A stretch of DNA of 22,075 bases, from the NCBI GenBank assembly GCA_945281075.1, contig CALYQE010000015.1, positions 1-22,075 on the forward strand, given 5' to 3'. Below, piece after piece: positions 7,955 to 16,307 of the stretch (the first letter of the stretch is position 1; each line of letters starts with the position of its first letter). A program made the position numbers and the translations under genes. The DNA comes from an uncultured Lactobacillus sp. GTDB taxonomy: Bacteria > Bacillota > Bacilli > Lactobacillales > Lactobacillaceae. The notes under the pieces are model-generated. The model ran no database searches. It was not told the DNA's origin and saw only the letters and a list, made by a program, of their open reading frames with translations.

Positions 7955-7983
7955 ATCAAATTAATTGAAACAAAAAATGTCAA
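7955..7983 (-). promoter_or_regulatory. Candidate promoter for a small transcript
   Basis: On the minus strand TTGACA (7978-7983), a 17-nt spacer and TTTGAT (7955-7960). The consensus -35 is part of the terminator hairpin that follows the epimerase gene, so the resemblance could be a by-product of that stem. Confidence 0.4.
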
Positions 7984-8000
7984 ATTTTACTTTGACATTT
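7972..8000 (-). terminator. Intrinsic terminator of the epimerase gene / hslVU operon
   Basis: A perfect 10-bp stem AAATGTCAAA (7975-7984)/TTTGACATTT (7991-8000), 6-nt loop, with six T residues at the 3' end on the minus strand. It lies 50 nt beyond the stop codon at 8050. Confidence 0.75.
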
Positions 8001-8018
8001 CAAACATTCTATCTGAAA

Positions 8019-8034
8019 GCTAAATTAATTTAGC
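8019..8034. repeat. 16-bp perfect palindrome after the epimerase gene
   Basis: GCTAAATTAATTTAGC reads the same on both strands, 15 bp beyond the stop of the epimerase-like gene and before its terminator. It could be a transcript-end hairpin (6-bp stem, TTAA loop) or a protein site. It resembles the CTAATTAA palindrome near 1445 in composition only. Confidence 0.5.
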
Positions 8035-8049
8035 AAACCGCGGGACCAG

Positions 8050-8937
8050 TTAATCCTGATCATGAAAAGCCGTACTAAAGCCCGCATTGAAAGTTTCACC
8101 GACTGGTAAATGATTCATGCCAAACTTTTCTTCCAGCTTTTGATTAGTATCAGTGCGGTCTGCAATTCCCCACCACGGTTCGATACAAACAAAATCGGCC
8201 GTTTCTGGATATTGTGACCAAATGCCGACAAACGGTGCATCCCGTAGCCAAACATTCACGTGATAATCGCTAGTATCGGTCTTAAGCGAAACCTTATTAT
8301 CATGGCCGCTTAATTGAAAAATTAAAGCATCATTTTTAAACAAATGATCGCTCAGCGTAATCAGGCTGTTGGTCGACGCTAATGATCGATTTGACCAGTC
8401 TAAATAAGCACCTTCAAGCGGGATACAAACCCTGGCAATCGATGGTTTGGTACTAAAATAAAAGTCCTCTTTTTTGATTTCTGAACTAGTGGGTACGTTG
8501 AATCCCGGGTGCCCACCGATTCCAAAAATCAGTTCATCATCTGATTTATTAGTCACACTGAAATTTTCTTCTAGCAAATTATTAAGTAAATTGTAATTTA
8601 CCCGCAATTCAAACTTAAAGGGATAAACTGCTCTAGTTGCATCGTTATCTCTCAACAAAAAAGTAATGCTCTCTGCCGTATGCTGTTCAACTTCAAAGTC
8701 CAGATCACGTGCAAAACCATGCTGAGGCAAGTGGTAGATTTGCCCTCGATAAGTATATTCGTCATTCTTCAGCTTACCGACAATCGGAAATAAAATAGGC
8801 GCGTGCCGCTTCCATACCGTTGGATCAGCCTGCCAGATATATTCATACCCACTGTGCTGACTTTTTACGCTTTGAATTTCGGCACCCTTACCGGAAATGA
8901 CGACTTTTAAAATACTGTTTTTAATAGTGTAATCCAT
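8050..8937 (-). CDS. Aldose 1-epimerase family protein (LacX-like)
   Basis: A 295-residue soluble protein of the galactose mutarotase fold. Probable active-site residues are H73 (PQHGFARD), H143 (FGIGGHPGFN) and E253 (CIEPWWGIADR). These motifs match the LacX/YeaD-like branch rather than classical GalM, so the true sugar is unknown; related proteins act on, or bind, aldoses or sugar phosphates. It follows hslU by 17 nt and is probably the last gene of the xerC-hslV-hslU transcript, ending at the terminator 7972-8000. The place it holds is where Bacillus has codY. GAGAAG directly upstream of the ATG is a weak ribosome binding site. Confidence 0.85.
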   Translation of the reverse strand: MDYTIKNSILKVVISGKGAEIQSVKSQHSGYEYIWQADPTVWKRHAPILFPIVGKLKNDEYTYRGQIYHLPQHGFARDLDFEVEQHTAESITFLLRDNDATRAVYPFKFELRVNYNLLNNLLEENFSVTNKSDDELIFGIGGHPGFNVPTSSEIKKEDFYFSTKPSIARVCIPLEGAYLDWSNRSLASTNSLITLSDHLFKNDALIFQLSGHDNKVSLKTDTSDYHVNVWLRDAPFVGIWSQYPETADFVCIEPWWGIADRTDTNQKLEEKFGMNHLPVGETFNAGFSTAFHDQD

Positions 8938-8954
8938 GACTTCTCATCGCCTTT

Positions 8955-10358
8955 TTACAGAATAAACTTAGTTAAATCTTTATTGGTAATTATATCACTA
9001 AGCTTTTCATCAACGTACGCTTCAGTGACCGTGATTTCGCCCATTGACATGTCCGGACCTTCGTATAGAACATCTTCGAGCAATTTCTCTAAGATGGTTG
9101 ATAGTCTTCTTGCTCCGATATTGTCGGTTCCTTGATTGACGTCATAAGCAATTTGCGCGATCCGGTCAACGGCTTCTTTGGTAAAAATCAACTTGACCCC
9201 GTCAGCTTTCATCAGCGCCACATATTGTTCTAGCAGCGAATCAGCCGGATCCTTCAAAATTTTGACAAAATCTTCAATGGTTAAAGCATTTAGTTCAACC
9301 CGAATTGGAAAACGACCTTGAAGTTCCGGAATAAGGTCGCTCGGCTTCGATTCCGAGAACGCACCGGCCGCAATAAATAAAATGTGATCTGTTGATACAG
9401 GACCATACTTGGTTTGAACAGTTGATCCTTCAACAATCGGCAAAATGTCACGTTGAACACCTTCACGCGAAACTTCCCCTGAGGTATTCTTGTTGCCAGC
9501 CGTTATTTTGTCGATTTCATCGATAAAAATAATGCCGTTATTAGCAGTTCGTTCAATGGCCTTTTGATAAATATTATCGTAATCCACTAACTTCTTGGAT
9601 TCTTCTTGAATTAAAACTTCACGTGCATCCCGCACTGGTAAAGTCCGCTTGACCGTTTTCTTTGGTACCATGCCATTGAGCATTGAACTCATATCAATGC
9701 CCATTTGCCCCATCATGTCGTTCATCGGGTTCACTTTCGGTGCCTGCTCGACTTCAATCGTGACCTCGCGATCCTCTAGCAGCCCCTTATTAAGCTGTTC
9801 GGCAACTGACAAACGTTCATTACGAATTTCATCGGTTACTTCTTCTTGATCAGAATCAGTTTGATTATTTTGCCCATTTGCCATCAGCATTGACATCATT
9901 TCTTGAAGCTCCTGCATCTGGTTTTGCCGTTTTTCTTGTTTAATTCCCGGAACCAGTAACCGTACTAAAGTCTTATTAGCTTCAGTTGTCGCCTGCATGC
10001 GAACACGTTCAAACTGATCCTTTTCTTCCATTCTGACTGCTTCAGTGACAAGATCACGAACCATTGACTCAACGTCGCGGCCTACATAACCAACTTCGGT
10101 AAACTTAGTTGCTTCAACCTTTACAAAAGGAGCATTAACAATTAACGCTAGTCTTCTGGCAATTTCCGTCTTACCGACACCTGTCGGACCAGCCATCAAT
10201 AAGTTCTTCGGTGTAATTGCTTCTTGCATTTTTTTCGGTAGCTGCATGCGCCGATACCGATTATACAAGGCTACAGCGACCGCCTTTTTAGCTTCGTCTT
10301 GGCCGATAATATATTTGTCCAATAAATTAACAATTTGCTTGGGTGTCTTTGTTTCCAT
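8955..10358 (-). CDS. hslU: ATP-dependent protease ATPase subunit HslU
   Basis: A 467-residue AAA+ unfoldase (also ClpY) that feeds substrates to HslV. Walker A is GPTGVGKT (57-64), the pore loop GYVG (90-93), Walker B IIFIDE (275-280), and the arginine-finger region ELQGRFPIRVEL (344-355, R348). Between about 110 and 240 lies the I-domain, rich in Met and Gln here. The protein ends in the canonical KFIL tail that inserts into HslV, so it is full length. It starts 19 nt after hslV with AGGTGAAG as ribosome binding site. Sequence context fixes HslU over ClpX: no zinc-binding domain, and hslV is adjacent. Confidence 0.97.
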   Translation of the reverse strand: METKTPKQIVNLLDKYIIGQDEAKKAVAVALYNRYRRMQLPKKMQEAITPKNLLMAGPTGVGKTEIARRLALIVNAPFVKVEATKFTEVGYVGRDVESMVRDLVTEAVRMEEKDQFERVRMQATTEANKTLVRLLVPGIKQEKRQNQMQELQEMMSMLMANGQNNQTDSDQEEVTDEIRNERLSVAEQLNKGLLEDREVTIEVEQAPKVNPMNDMMGQMGIDMSSMLNGMVPKKTVKRTLPVRDAREVLIQEESKKLVDYDNIYQKAIERTANNGIIFIDEIDKITAGNKNTSGEVSREGVQRDILPIVEGSTVQTKYGPVSTDHILFIAAGAFSESKPSDLIPELQGRFPIRVELNALTIEDFVKILKDPADSLLEQYVALMKADGVKLIFTKEAVDRIAQIAYDVNQGTDNIGARRLSTILEKLLEDVLYEGPDMSMGEITVTEAYVDEKLSDIITNKDLTKFIL

Positions 10359-10377
10359 GGCTCTGCTTCACCTGCTC

Positions 10378-10902
10378 TTAAAGTTCATCCGTATTTATTT
10401 GATCATCAGTAAAAATGTCGATGCCAGAAGCAATTTCAACTGCCTCATGAGCAATTTCTTTGGCCGACATGCCACTGGCATGCCTCGTCATTGCAATTGC
10501 CGCCGCCTGGGCAAAATTGCCACCTGAACCGATTGCAACAACATTCTCATCTGGTTCAAGAACTTCACCGTTGCCGGAAATAAGTAGCAAGTCTTTTTCA
10601 TTAAATGCAATAAGCATTGCATCTAATTTTTGCAAAGTTGCATCTTTGCGCCAAGCTTGTGCCATTTCGACTGCACTACGGCGCAGGTCGCCACCAAAAG
10701 TCTCTAGTTTCCCTTCCAGCATTTCCTGTAAACTAACCGCATCAGCTACGCCACCGGCAAAACCAATTACCACTTGATCGTGGTAGATGCGCCGAATTTT
10801 CTTAGCGGTTGATTTTGCAATGACCTTTTCACCAAGCGTAACTTGTCCGTCACCAGCAATCGCTGTTTTTCCATTAAATTTGACTGAACAGATTGTTGTC
10901 AT
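10378..10902 (-). CDS. hslV: ATP-dependent protease peptidase subunit HslV
   Basis: A 174-residue proteasome-like peptidase forming two hexameric rings capped by HslU. After removal of Met1 the N-terminal nucleophile is Thr (MTTICSV...). GDGQVTLG (17-24) and the STAKKIRR segment with the conserved lysine (31-38) are present. The nucleophile is Thr as in the E. coli enzyme; the Bacillus homologue is known for an N-terminal Ser. The start overlaps the xerC stop by one base (TAATG), and its ribosome binding site GACGAGG lies in the last xerC codons, so translation is coupled. Confidence 0.96.
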   Translation of the reverse strand: MTTICSVKFNGKTAIAGDGQVTLGEKVIAKSTAKKIRRIYHDQVVIGFAGGVADAVSLQEMLEGKLETFGGDLRRSAVEMAQAWRKDATLQKLDAMLIAFNEKDLLLISGNGEVLEPDENVVAIGSGGNFAQAAAIAMTRHASGMSAKEIAHEAVEIASGIDIFTDDQINTDEL

Positions 10903-11831
10903 TACTTTGCCTCGTCTTTCTTATCATTCCGAGTAAAAAATTGCTCATAATTTTTTTGTAAATGGCTCATGGTAACATGAGTATAAATTTGAGTTGTTGA
11001 TAAATTAATATGCCCCAACAGTTCTTGAACGCTTCGCAGGTCTGCCCCGTTATTTAGCATGGCGGTTGCAAATGAATGGCGCAATTCGTGGGGATGAACC
11101 TTACCACTAATTCCCGCCTGATTGAAAACCTTTTGCATGACGTACTCAATTCCGCGCGTGGTCAGCGGCTTGCCGTCTTTATTCAAAAAGACTACTTTGG
11201 AATCTGCACCAATTTTGAGCAGTTTTAGTCGCCCATTGTTCAAATAATTGTCCAGAGCAGCTTTACTTTGTTCATCAAAAGCGACATAGCGGTCCTTATT
11301 TCCCTTGCCGTGAACTAAAATCATTTTTAAATCCAGGTCAATTTGATCTAATTGGAGGCTGCTAACCTCGCTAACCCTCATTCCGGTTGTATAAAACAGC
11401 TGAAATAATGCCAGGTTGCGCATAGTCAGCGGATCACTGCCGTGTAAAGAATCAAAGACCTGCTTTAGTTCAGGCGCGTAAAAAAACTGTGGCAGCTTAT
11501 GGTCTTTTGCCCGCAGTACAATCGTCTGCGTTGGATCTATTTTAACAATTTTTCGTCTAGTTAAAAAGCGATAAAATGATCTCAAACTCGACATTTTGCG
11601 GGACTGAGTTGAGCGCGCTAACTTCCGTTGAGCAAGATTCTGCAAATAAATTTCAACGTCACGTGTTTTGACCTCAGTCCAGCCATTAAAGCCCCCATTG
11701 TCCTGCCAAAACGACTTTGCCTCGAGCAAGTCAGTTTGGTAAGATGCAATCGTCTTGGGACTGTATTGCCGTTCATTTTGCAGATAGGACATGAAAAGTC
11801 TTAGTTCATCATCCATTTTCGCGGCTGCCAT
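10902..11831 (-). CDS. xerC: Tyrosine recombinase XerC
   Basis: A 309-residue tyrosine recombinase that resolves chromosome dimers at dif with a partner. The N-terminal SAM-like domain binds DNA (about 1-95). The catalytic set is complete: R152 (TGMRVSE), K176 (HGKGNKDRY), H248 and R251 (HPHELRHSFAT), H274 (LLGHINLSTTQ) and nucleophile Y283 (IYTHV). I take the ATG at 11831, one base after the trmFO stop, with AAGGAAG upstream; a TTG at 11855 is in frame but has no ribosome binding site and would overlap trmFO by 23 nt. Its position between trmFO and hslV matches the Bacillus codV locus, which supports XerC rather than an integrase of a mobile element. Confidence 0.95.
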   Translation of the reverse strand: MAAAKMDDELRLFMSYLQNERQYSPKTIASYQTDLLEAKSFWQDNGGFNGWTEVKTRDVEIYLQNLAQRKLARSTQSRKMSSLRSFYRFLTRRKIVKIDPTQTIVLRAKDHKLPQFFYAPELKQVFDSLHGSDPLTMRNLALFQLFYTTGMRVSEVSSLQLDQIDLDLKMILVHGKGNKDRYVAFDEQSKAALDNYLNNGRLKLLKIGADSKVVFLNKDGKPLTTRGIEYVMQKVFNQAGISGKVHPHELRHSFATAMLNNGADLRSVQELLGHINLSTTQIYTHVTMSHLQKNYEQFFTRNDKKDEAK

Positions 11832-11832
11832 T

Positions 11833-13149
11833 TTAGTCAAGCTCTTCCTTGGCAAAGTCAGCGAGCCGTTCTAAACTGCGCTCACTAATTTTTTCATGAC
11901 GTTCACGCTTATTGCGGATTTTTTTTCCTTCAAAACCAGGAATTAGAGCAAAGCTGGCATTCATGGGCTGAAAATGTTTAACACTGGTAGTTGTTACGTA
12001 ATTCGCCATTGAGCCTAATGCCGTTACTTTTGGAAAAGCAACTGGCTCACTGCCTTGTGCTCTTTTCGCCGCATTAATTCCGGCAACTAGTCCGCTGCCC
12101 GCACTTTCAACGTATCCTTCTACGCCGGTCATTTGACCAGCGAAAAACAAGCCAGGTTGCTTCTTTGCTTCATAGCTGGCGGTTAAAACCTCGGGTGAAG
12201 CCATGTAAGTATTGCGGTGCATTTTGCCATAACGGATAAAACGTGCATTCGCTAAGCCGGGGATCAATGAAAATACTCTTTTTTGCTCGCCATACTTAAG
12301 GTGAGTTTGAAAACCAACGATATTGTACATTGAAGCGGCAGCATTGTCTTGACGCAGCTGAACAACCGCGTATGGTGTTTTTTCAGTATGAGGATCTTCT
12401 AAGCCCACCGGCTTTAAGGGACCGAATAACATTGTTTTTTCACCACGGGCCGCCATGACTTCGATTGGCATGCAGCCTTCGAAAACTTCGTCTTTTTCAA
12501 AGTCGTGCATTTCTGCTGTTTCTGCATTTACCAGTTCTTGTCTGAAATGCTCATATTCAGCTTCATTCATTGGACAATTTAGGTAAGCAGCATCCCCGCG
12601 GTCATAGCGTGACTTTTTGTAAACAATTTCCCGATCGATTGAGTCCGCCGCAATAATTGGTGCGGCCGCATCAAAGAAGTGCAGACTTTCCGTTCCGGAA
12701 AACTTTTGAATTTGTTCTGCTAGTTTGTCACTAGTCAATGGGCCTGTTGCAATGATTGTGATTCCGTCCTGCGGAATTTCCGTGATTTCTTCATCATGAA
12801 AAGTAATTTCGGGCAGCGAATGCAGTTTTTGGGTTACGTAAGCACTAAATTCGTCACGGTCAACAGCTAAAGCACCACCAGCAGGCACCTGGGTTTCGTC
12901 CGCAGCCTTTAGGATGAGCGAATCAAGCCGCCGCATCTCTTCTTTCAGTAAACCAACAGCATTTGAAAGCTGGTTTGACCGCATTGAATTTGTACAAACC
13001 AATTCGGCCAATTCACCCGTTTTATGCGCGGGGGTCATCTTAGTTGGACGCATTTCATACAAATCAACGTTAATGCCGCGTTTGGCCAATTGCCACGCCG
13101 CTTCGCTTCCAGCTAAGCCGCCACCGATAACAGTTACACTTTTGGACAT
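11833..13149 (-). CDS. trmFO: Methylenetetrahydrofolate-tRNA-(uracil-5)-methyltransferase
   Basis: A 438-residue FAD enzyme (formerly gid) that methylates U54 of the T-loop in tRNA, using 5,10-methylenetetrahydrofolate as carbon donor and reduced FAD. The N-terminal dinucleotide fold is [19 protein letters not shown] (8-26). Two cysteines implicated in catalysis are present, C52 ([11 protein letters not shown]) and C226 ([13 protein letters not shown]). The C-terminal [19 protein letters not shown] motif closes the FAD site. AAAGGAA precedes the ATG at 13149. It follows topA but after a strong terminator, so it probably has its own promoter. The length is normal. Confidence 0.97.
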   Translation of the reverse strand: MSKSVTVIGGGLAGSEAAWQLAKRGINVDLYEMRPTKMTPAHKTGELAELVCTNSMRSNQLSNAVGLLKEEMRRLDSLILKAADETQVPAGGALAVDRDEFSAYVTQKLHSLPEITFHDEEITEIPQDGITIIATGPLTSDKLAEQIQKFSGTESLHFFDAAAPIIAADSIDREIVYKKSRYDRGDAAYLNCPMNEAEYEHFRQELVNAETAEMHDFEKDEVFEGCMPIEVMAARGEKTMLFGPLKPVGLEDPHTEKTPYAVVQLRQDNAAASMYNIVGFQTHLKYGEQKRVFSLIPGLANARFIRYGKMHRNTYMASPEVLTASYEAKKQPGLFFAGQMTGVEGYVESAGSGLVAGINAAKRAQGSEPVAFPKVTALGSMANYVTTTSVKHFQPMNASFALIPGFEGKKIRNKRERHEKISERSLERLADFAKEELD

Positions 13150-13183
13150 TTTATTATTCCTTTACACAAATTAATTTACTTAA

Positions 13184-13213
13184 TATAAAAAGAATATCAT
13201 CAAATTACGTCAA
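13184..13213 (-). promoter_or_regulatory. Candidate trmFO promoter
   Basis: On the minus strand TTGACG (13208-13213), an 18-nt spacer and TTTATA (13184-13189). The -35 overlaps the loop of the topA terminator. It is weak but is the only visible candidate between that terminator and trmFO. Confidence 0.35.
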
Positions 13214-13225
13214 TTTGATGATATT
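13188..13225 (-). terminator. Intrinsic terminator of topA
   Basis: A perfect 14-bp AT-rich stem (13193-13206 with 13212-13225), loop ACGTC, followed on the minus strand by TCTTTTTAT. It lies 15 nt after the topA stop. Confidence 0.75.
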
Positions 13226-13240
13226 TAGCTAATTTTAATT

Positions 13241-15346
13241 TTATTTTGTGGGCTCTTCTTCTTTTGCCTCTTCCTTATAGTCGCCATTCGGACAAAGAAT
13301 CAGAGAGCCTTTTTTGTTCTTCTTTTCAACTAAGAAGTGGCCGTCATTAGGACAGTCTCGACCGATCGGCTTATCCCAGGACACAAAGTCACAGTCAGGA
13401 TAGCGCGAACAGCCAAAGAATTTACGATTGCGCTTAGATTTTTTCTCAACCACATCGCCTTTACCGCATTTTGGACAAGTCACGCCAATCTTCTTCACGA
13501 TCGCCTTGGTGTTGCGACAATCTGGGAAACGAGAACAGGCATAAAACTTCCCATACCGCCCCATTTTAATGACCATTGGCGCACCGCAAATATCACAGTT
13601 AAAGCCTGCAGGCTCATCTTTGATTTGCACTTTCTGAATATCAGTTTCTGCTTTATCAAGCTCTTTTTTGAACGGGTGGTAATATTCATCAATGACTTTT
13701 ACCCAGTTCTTCTTGCCGGCTTCGACACTATCAAGATCAGTTTCAAGTTGCGCGGTAAAGTCAATGTTTACAATATCAGGGAAAAATTTCTCAATTAAAT
13801 TATCAACGATTTCGCCCAATTCAGTTGGCACAATCGACTTGCCATCCAGCTTGACATAATACCGTCTTTGAATGGTATCAATCGTTGGCGCATACGTTGA
13901 AGGACGGCCTACACCGTTTTCTTCAAGCGTATGCACCAAGCTGGCTTCGGTATAACGCGCCGGCGGCAAAGTAAAGTGCTGCTTATTATCCGACTTCGCC
14001 ATTTTAACTTCGTCGCCATCATTTAGTTCAGGCAATTCAACATTTTTTTCTTGTAAATTATCATATACCTTGGTAAAACCAGCAAACTTCATCTTTGACC
14101 CGGTTGTGCGGAAAATAACGCCATTTTGCTCAATATCGGCTCTCACCGTATCGTAGACAGCCGGTGTCATTTCGCTAGCCAAAAAACGGGACCAAATCAG
14201 TTTATATAAACGGTACTGCTCAGTTGTCAGCACATTTTTCAGTGATTCTGGGGTCCGGTAAATGCTAGTTGGTCTAATTGCTTCGTGGGCATCTTGCGCA
14301 TCACCCTGGTTTTTGAAGTGTCTTGCCCCTTTAGCAGCATATTCTTTGCCGTACTCTTCATTTAAAAATTTCGAAGCTTCCGCTTGCGCAACGGGAGAAA
14401 TTCGCTTTGAGTCGGTTCTCATATAGGTAATTAAACCCACGGTCCCCTGCTTGCCTAAACTAATCCCTTCATAAAGCTGCTGCGCAATGCTCATCGTTCT
14501 TCTGGTCCGGTAATTGAGTCGCTTGTTAGCTTCTTGCTGCAAAGTTGAAGTTGTAAACGGTGCGGCAGGTTGACGACGACGTTCGCGTTTTAAGACGTTG
14601 TTTACTTGAAACAGCTGTTTCTTGTCAATCTTGCTTAATACCGCTTGAACCGCATCATTATTGGGTAATTCTTGCTTTTTGCCGTCGACGCCCCAAAATG
14701 ATGCTTTAAAAGTTTTCGTTTTCTTCTTAAATTCAGCGTCAATTGTCCAGTATTCTTCAGGCTTAAAGTTCTTGATTTCTTTTTCGCGATCAATTACCAG
14801 CTTGAGTGCAACCGACTGCACACGTCCGGCACTTAAACCTTTTTTCACCTTATCCCACAAAATTGGCGAGAGCGAATAACCCACAATCCGGTCGAGGATT
14901 CTGCGCGCTTGTTGCGCGTTGACAGTATCCATATCAATTGCCCGTGGGTTTTTGAAGCTATTTTTGACTGCATCTTTAGTTACTTCGTTAAAAGTAACCC
15001 GATTTTTCGCAGTATCGTCAAGATTTAAAACATGGGCAACATGCCAAGCAATTGCCTCACCTTCACGATCCGGGTCAGAAGCAAGATAAACATCTTTGGC
15101 TTTTTTAGCTTCTGCTTTGAGCTCTTTGATGGTATCGCCTTTACCGCGAATCGAAATGTATTTCGGTTGGTAATCATGTTCAAAGTCGATACCCATTTGC
15201 GATTTAGGCAAATCCCGAATATGCCCTTTCGAGGCAATTACGCGGTAATTGCGCCCTAAATACTTTTCAATGGTTTTCGCCTTCGCTGGCGACTCAACAA
15301 TGACTAATGTTTTTTTGTTTGTCTTTGGCTTTGATTTAGTAGGCAT
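13241..15346 (-). CDS. topA: DNA topoisomerase I
   Basis: A 701-residue type IA topoisomerase that relaxes negative supercoils through a single-strand break. The TOPRIM domain has E18 ([10 protein letters not shown]) and the acidic DPDREGEA (91-98). The catalytic tyrosine is Y308 ([10 protein letters not shown]). The C-terminal part holds zinc ribbons: the first (CDICG...CSRFPDC) and second (CPKCG...CSRYPDC) are intact, the third is degenerate. The start is set at the ATG at 15346 because GAGGAGG at 15353-15359 sits 6 nt ahead of it; an in-frame ATG at 15361 would place that ribosome binding site inside the coding sequence. Own promoter at 15390-15419, own terminator at the end. Confidence 0.97.
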   Translation of the reverse strand: MPTKSKPKTNKKTLVIVESPAKAKTIEKYLGRNYRVIASKGHIRDLPKSQMGIDFEHDYQPKYISIRGKGDTIKELKAEAKKAKDVYLASDPDREGEAIAWHVAHVLNLDDTAKNRVTFNEVTKDAVKNSFKNPRAIDMDTVNAQQARRILDRIVGYSLSPILWDKVKKGLSAGRVQSVALKLVIDREKEIKNFKPEEYWTIDAEFKKKTKTFKASFWGVDGKKQELPNNDAVQAVLSKIDKKQLFQVNNVLKRERRRQPAAPFTTSTLQQEANKRLNYRTRRTMSIAQQLYEGISLGKQGTVGLITYMRTDSKRISPVAQAEASKFLNEEYGKEYAAKGARHFKNQGDAQDAHEAIRPTSIYRTPESLKNVLTTEQYRLYKLIWSRFLASEMTPAVYDTVRADIEQNGVIFRTTGSKMKFAGFTKVYDNLQEKNVELPELNDGDEVKMAKSDNKQHFTLPPARYTEASLVHTLEENGVGRPSTYAPTIDTIQRRYYVKLDGKSIVPTELGEIVDNLIEKFFPDIVNIDFTAQLETDLDSVEAGKKNWVKVIDEYYHPFKKELDKAETDIQKVQIKDEPAGFNCDICGAPMVIKMGRYGKFYACSRFPDCRNTKAIVKKIGVTCPKCGKGDVVEKKSKRNRKFFGCSRYPDCDFVSWDKPIGRDCPNDGHFLVEKKNKKGSLILCPNGDYKEEAKEEEPTK

Positions 15347-15364
15347 CAAAAGCCTCCTCATTTA

Positions 15365-15399
15365 ATTCTATTTTAAAAATACTAGTCTGAGAATAGAAT
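15365..15399. repeat. Inverted repeat across the topA start-point region
   Basis: ATTCTATT (15365-15372) and AATAGAAT (15392-15399) are perfect 8-bp inverted arms separated by 19 nt. They span the -10 and the probable transcription start of topA, so a protein site is more likely than an RNA hairpin. Confidence 0.35.
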
Positions 15400-15419
15400 A
15401 CTTGCTAGTTAATTGTCAA
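15390..15419 (-). promoter_or_regulatory. topA promoter
   Basis: On the minus strand a perfect TTGACA (15414-15419), an 18-nt spacer and TATTCT (15390-15395). It lies between dprA and topA and gives a leader of about 37 nt with the GAGGAGG site. Confidence 0.6.
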
Positions 15420-15429
15420 CACTTTCAGG

Positions 15430-16260
15430 TCAAAATTGGTAATCAACAATTGGCGTAGCCCCTGCTGCAATCAACTGATTGGGACCTGCAGAAAGTTCGC
15501 TGGTAATCGGCCCAGGAACAGCATACACGTTGCGATTTTCTTGCAGCGCCAAGTTGGCCGTAATTAATGAACCAGATTTTGCTTTGGCTTCAGTTACCAG
15601 CACATTCTCGGCAATTCCGGCCAAGATTCGATTTCTTTCGGGAAAACGAAAAGGTCGTGGCGGTGTGTCAGGAAGATACTCGCTTAAGAGCAAGCCTTGC
15701 TGGGCAATTACTTCTTGGACATGTTGATGATGCAACGGATAAAAGTGATTTAGGCCGTTGCCAATTACGGCAATAGTTTTGCCGTGACAATTAAGCGCAG
15801 CTTGATGAGCCATCCCGTCAACGCCCTGCGCCAAACCGCTTGCAATTACCCAATCGTTTTTAACCAGATTAGGAACAAGTCGCTCTAAGACTTGCTGGCT
15901 GTATGAAGTAGCTTGACGCGACCCCACAATTGTAAATATTTTTCGCTGCAGCAAGCTAAGGTCGCCTTGCGCAAATAAAATTAGTGGCGGTCGGTATATT
16001 TGACGTAACTGTTCGGGATAAACTCGATCAAAAAAGCTGATAATCTGACATTGCTTACTAATTCTTTGCAGCATTTTTGCGGCTTCGGGATCATTATAAG
16101 CAGTCACGGCGATTTTGATTAAATTGCTAGGCAAATCCATTCTCTTGATCATCTGAATGCTAACTTCTGCAGCATCTAGCTGACTAGCAATTTGTAACAT
16201 CTTAACATAACCAATTCCTTTTTGTAATTTCAAACGCAAAAGAAAATTTGTTCTTTCCAT
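15430..16260 (-). CDS. dprA: DNA processing protein DprA
   Basis: A 276-residue protein (also Smf) that binds incoming single-stranded DNA and loads RecA during natural transformation. The Rossmann-like core shows the family signatures: IVGSRQAT (111-118), ASGLAQGVDGMAHQAAL (140-156), VIGNGLNHFYP (165-175), FRFPERNRILAGI (204-216) and EAKAKSGSLITANLAL (224-239). An N-terminal SAM-like segment (KLQKGIGYVKM) precedes it, and the frame ends soon after the core with little room for a winged-helix tail. The start at 16260 fits homologues. Directly before the ATG sits an intrinsic terminator whose 3' arm overlaps the G-rich ribosome binding site. No dprA terminator is visible before the topA promoter. 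Confidence 0.95.
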   Translation of the reverse strand: MERTNFLLRLKLQKGIGYVKMLQIASQLDAAEVSIQMIKRMDLPSNLIKIAVTAYNDPEAAKMLQRISKQCQIISFFDRVYPEQLRQIYRPPLILFAQGDLSLLQRKIFTIVGSRQATSYSQQVLERLVPNLVKNDWVIASGLAQGVDGMAHQAALNCHGKTIAVIGNGLNHFYPLHHQHVQEVIAQQGLLLSEYLPDTPPRPFRFPERNRILAGIAENVLVTEAKAKSGSLITANLALQENRNVYAVPGPITSELSAGPNQLIAAGATPIVDYQF

Positions 16261-16297
16261 AAAAAAAGCCCCCCTGTTTACAAATACGTAAACAGGG
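16261..16297 (-). terminator. Intrinsic terminator between rnhB and dprA, abutting the dprA start
   Basis: A perfect 10-bp stem CCCTGTTTAC (16272-16281)/GTAAACAGGG (16288-16297) with a 6-nt loop. On the minus strand the 3' arm continues into GGGC and T7, and the dprA ATG follows at once. AGGGGGG (16269-16275), which is the only ribosome-binding-site-like sequence for dprA, is half inside the stem. Confidence 0.8.
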
Positions 16298-16307
16298 AAG
16301 AATTCTT

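Noticed and set aside
10902..11855. XerC-like gene as a phage or transposon integrase
   Set aside because: It is locked between trmFO and hslV with coupled starts, no att-like repeats or phage genes; this is the housekeeping locus.
16261..16297. rnhB-dprA hairpin as a T-box or protein-specific leader
   Set aside because: Only one short hairpin is present with no specifier or T-box sequence; a plain terminator is the simplest reading.
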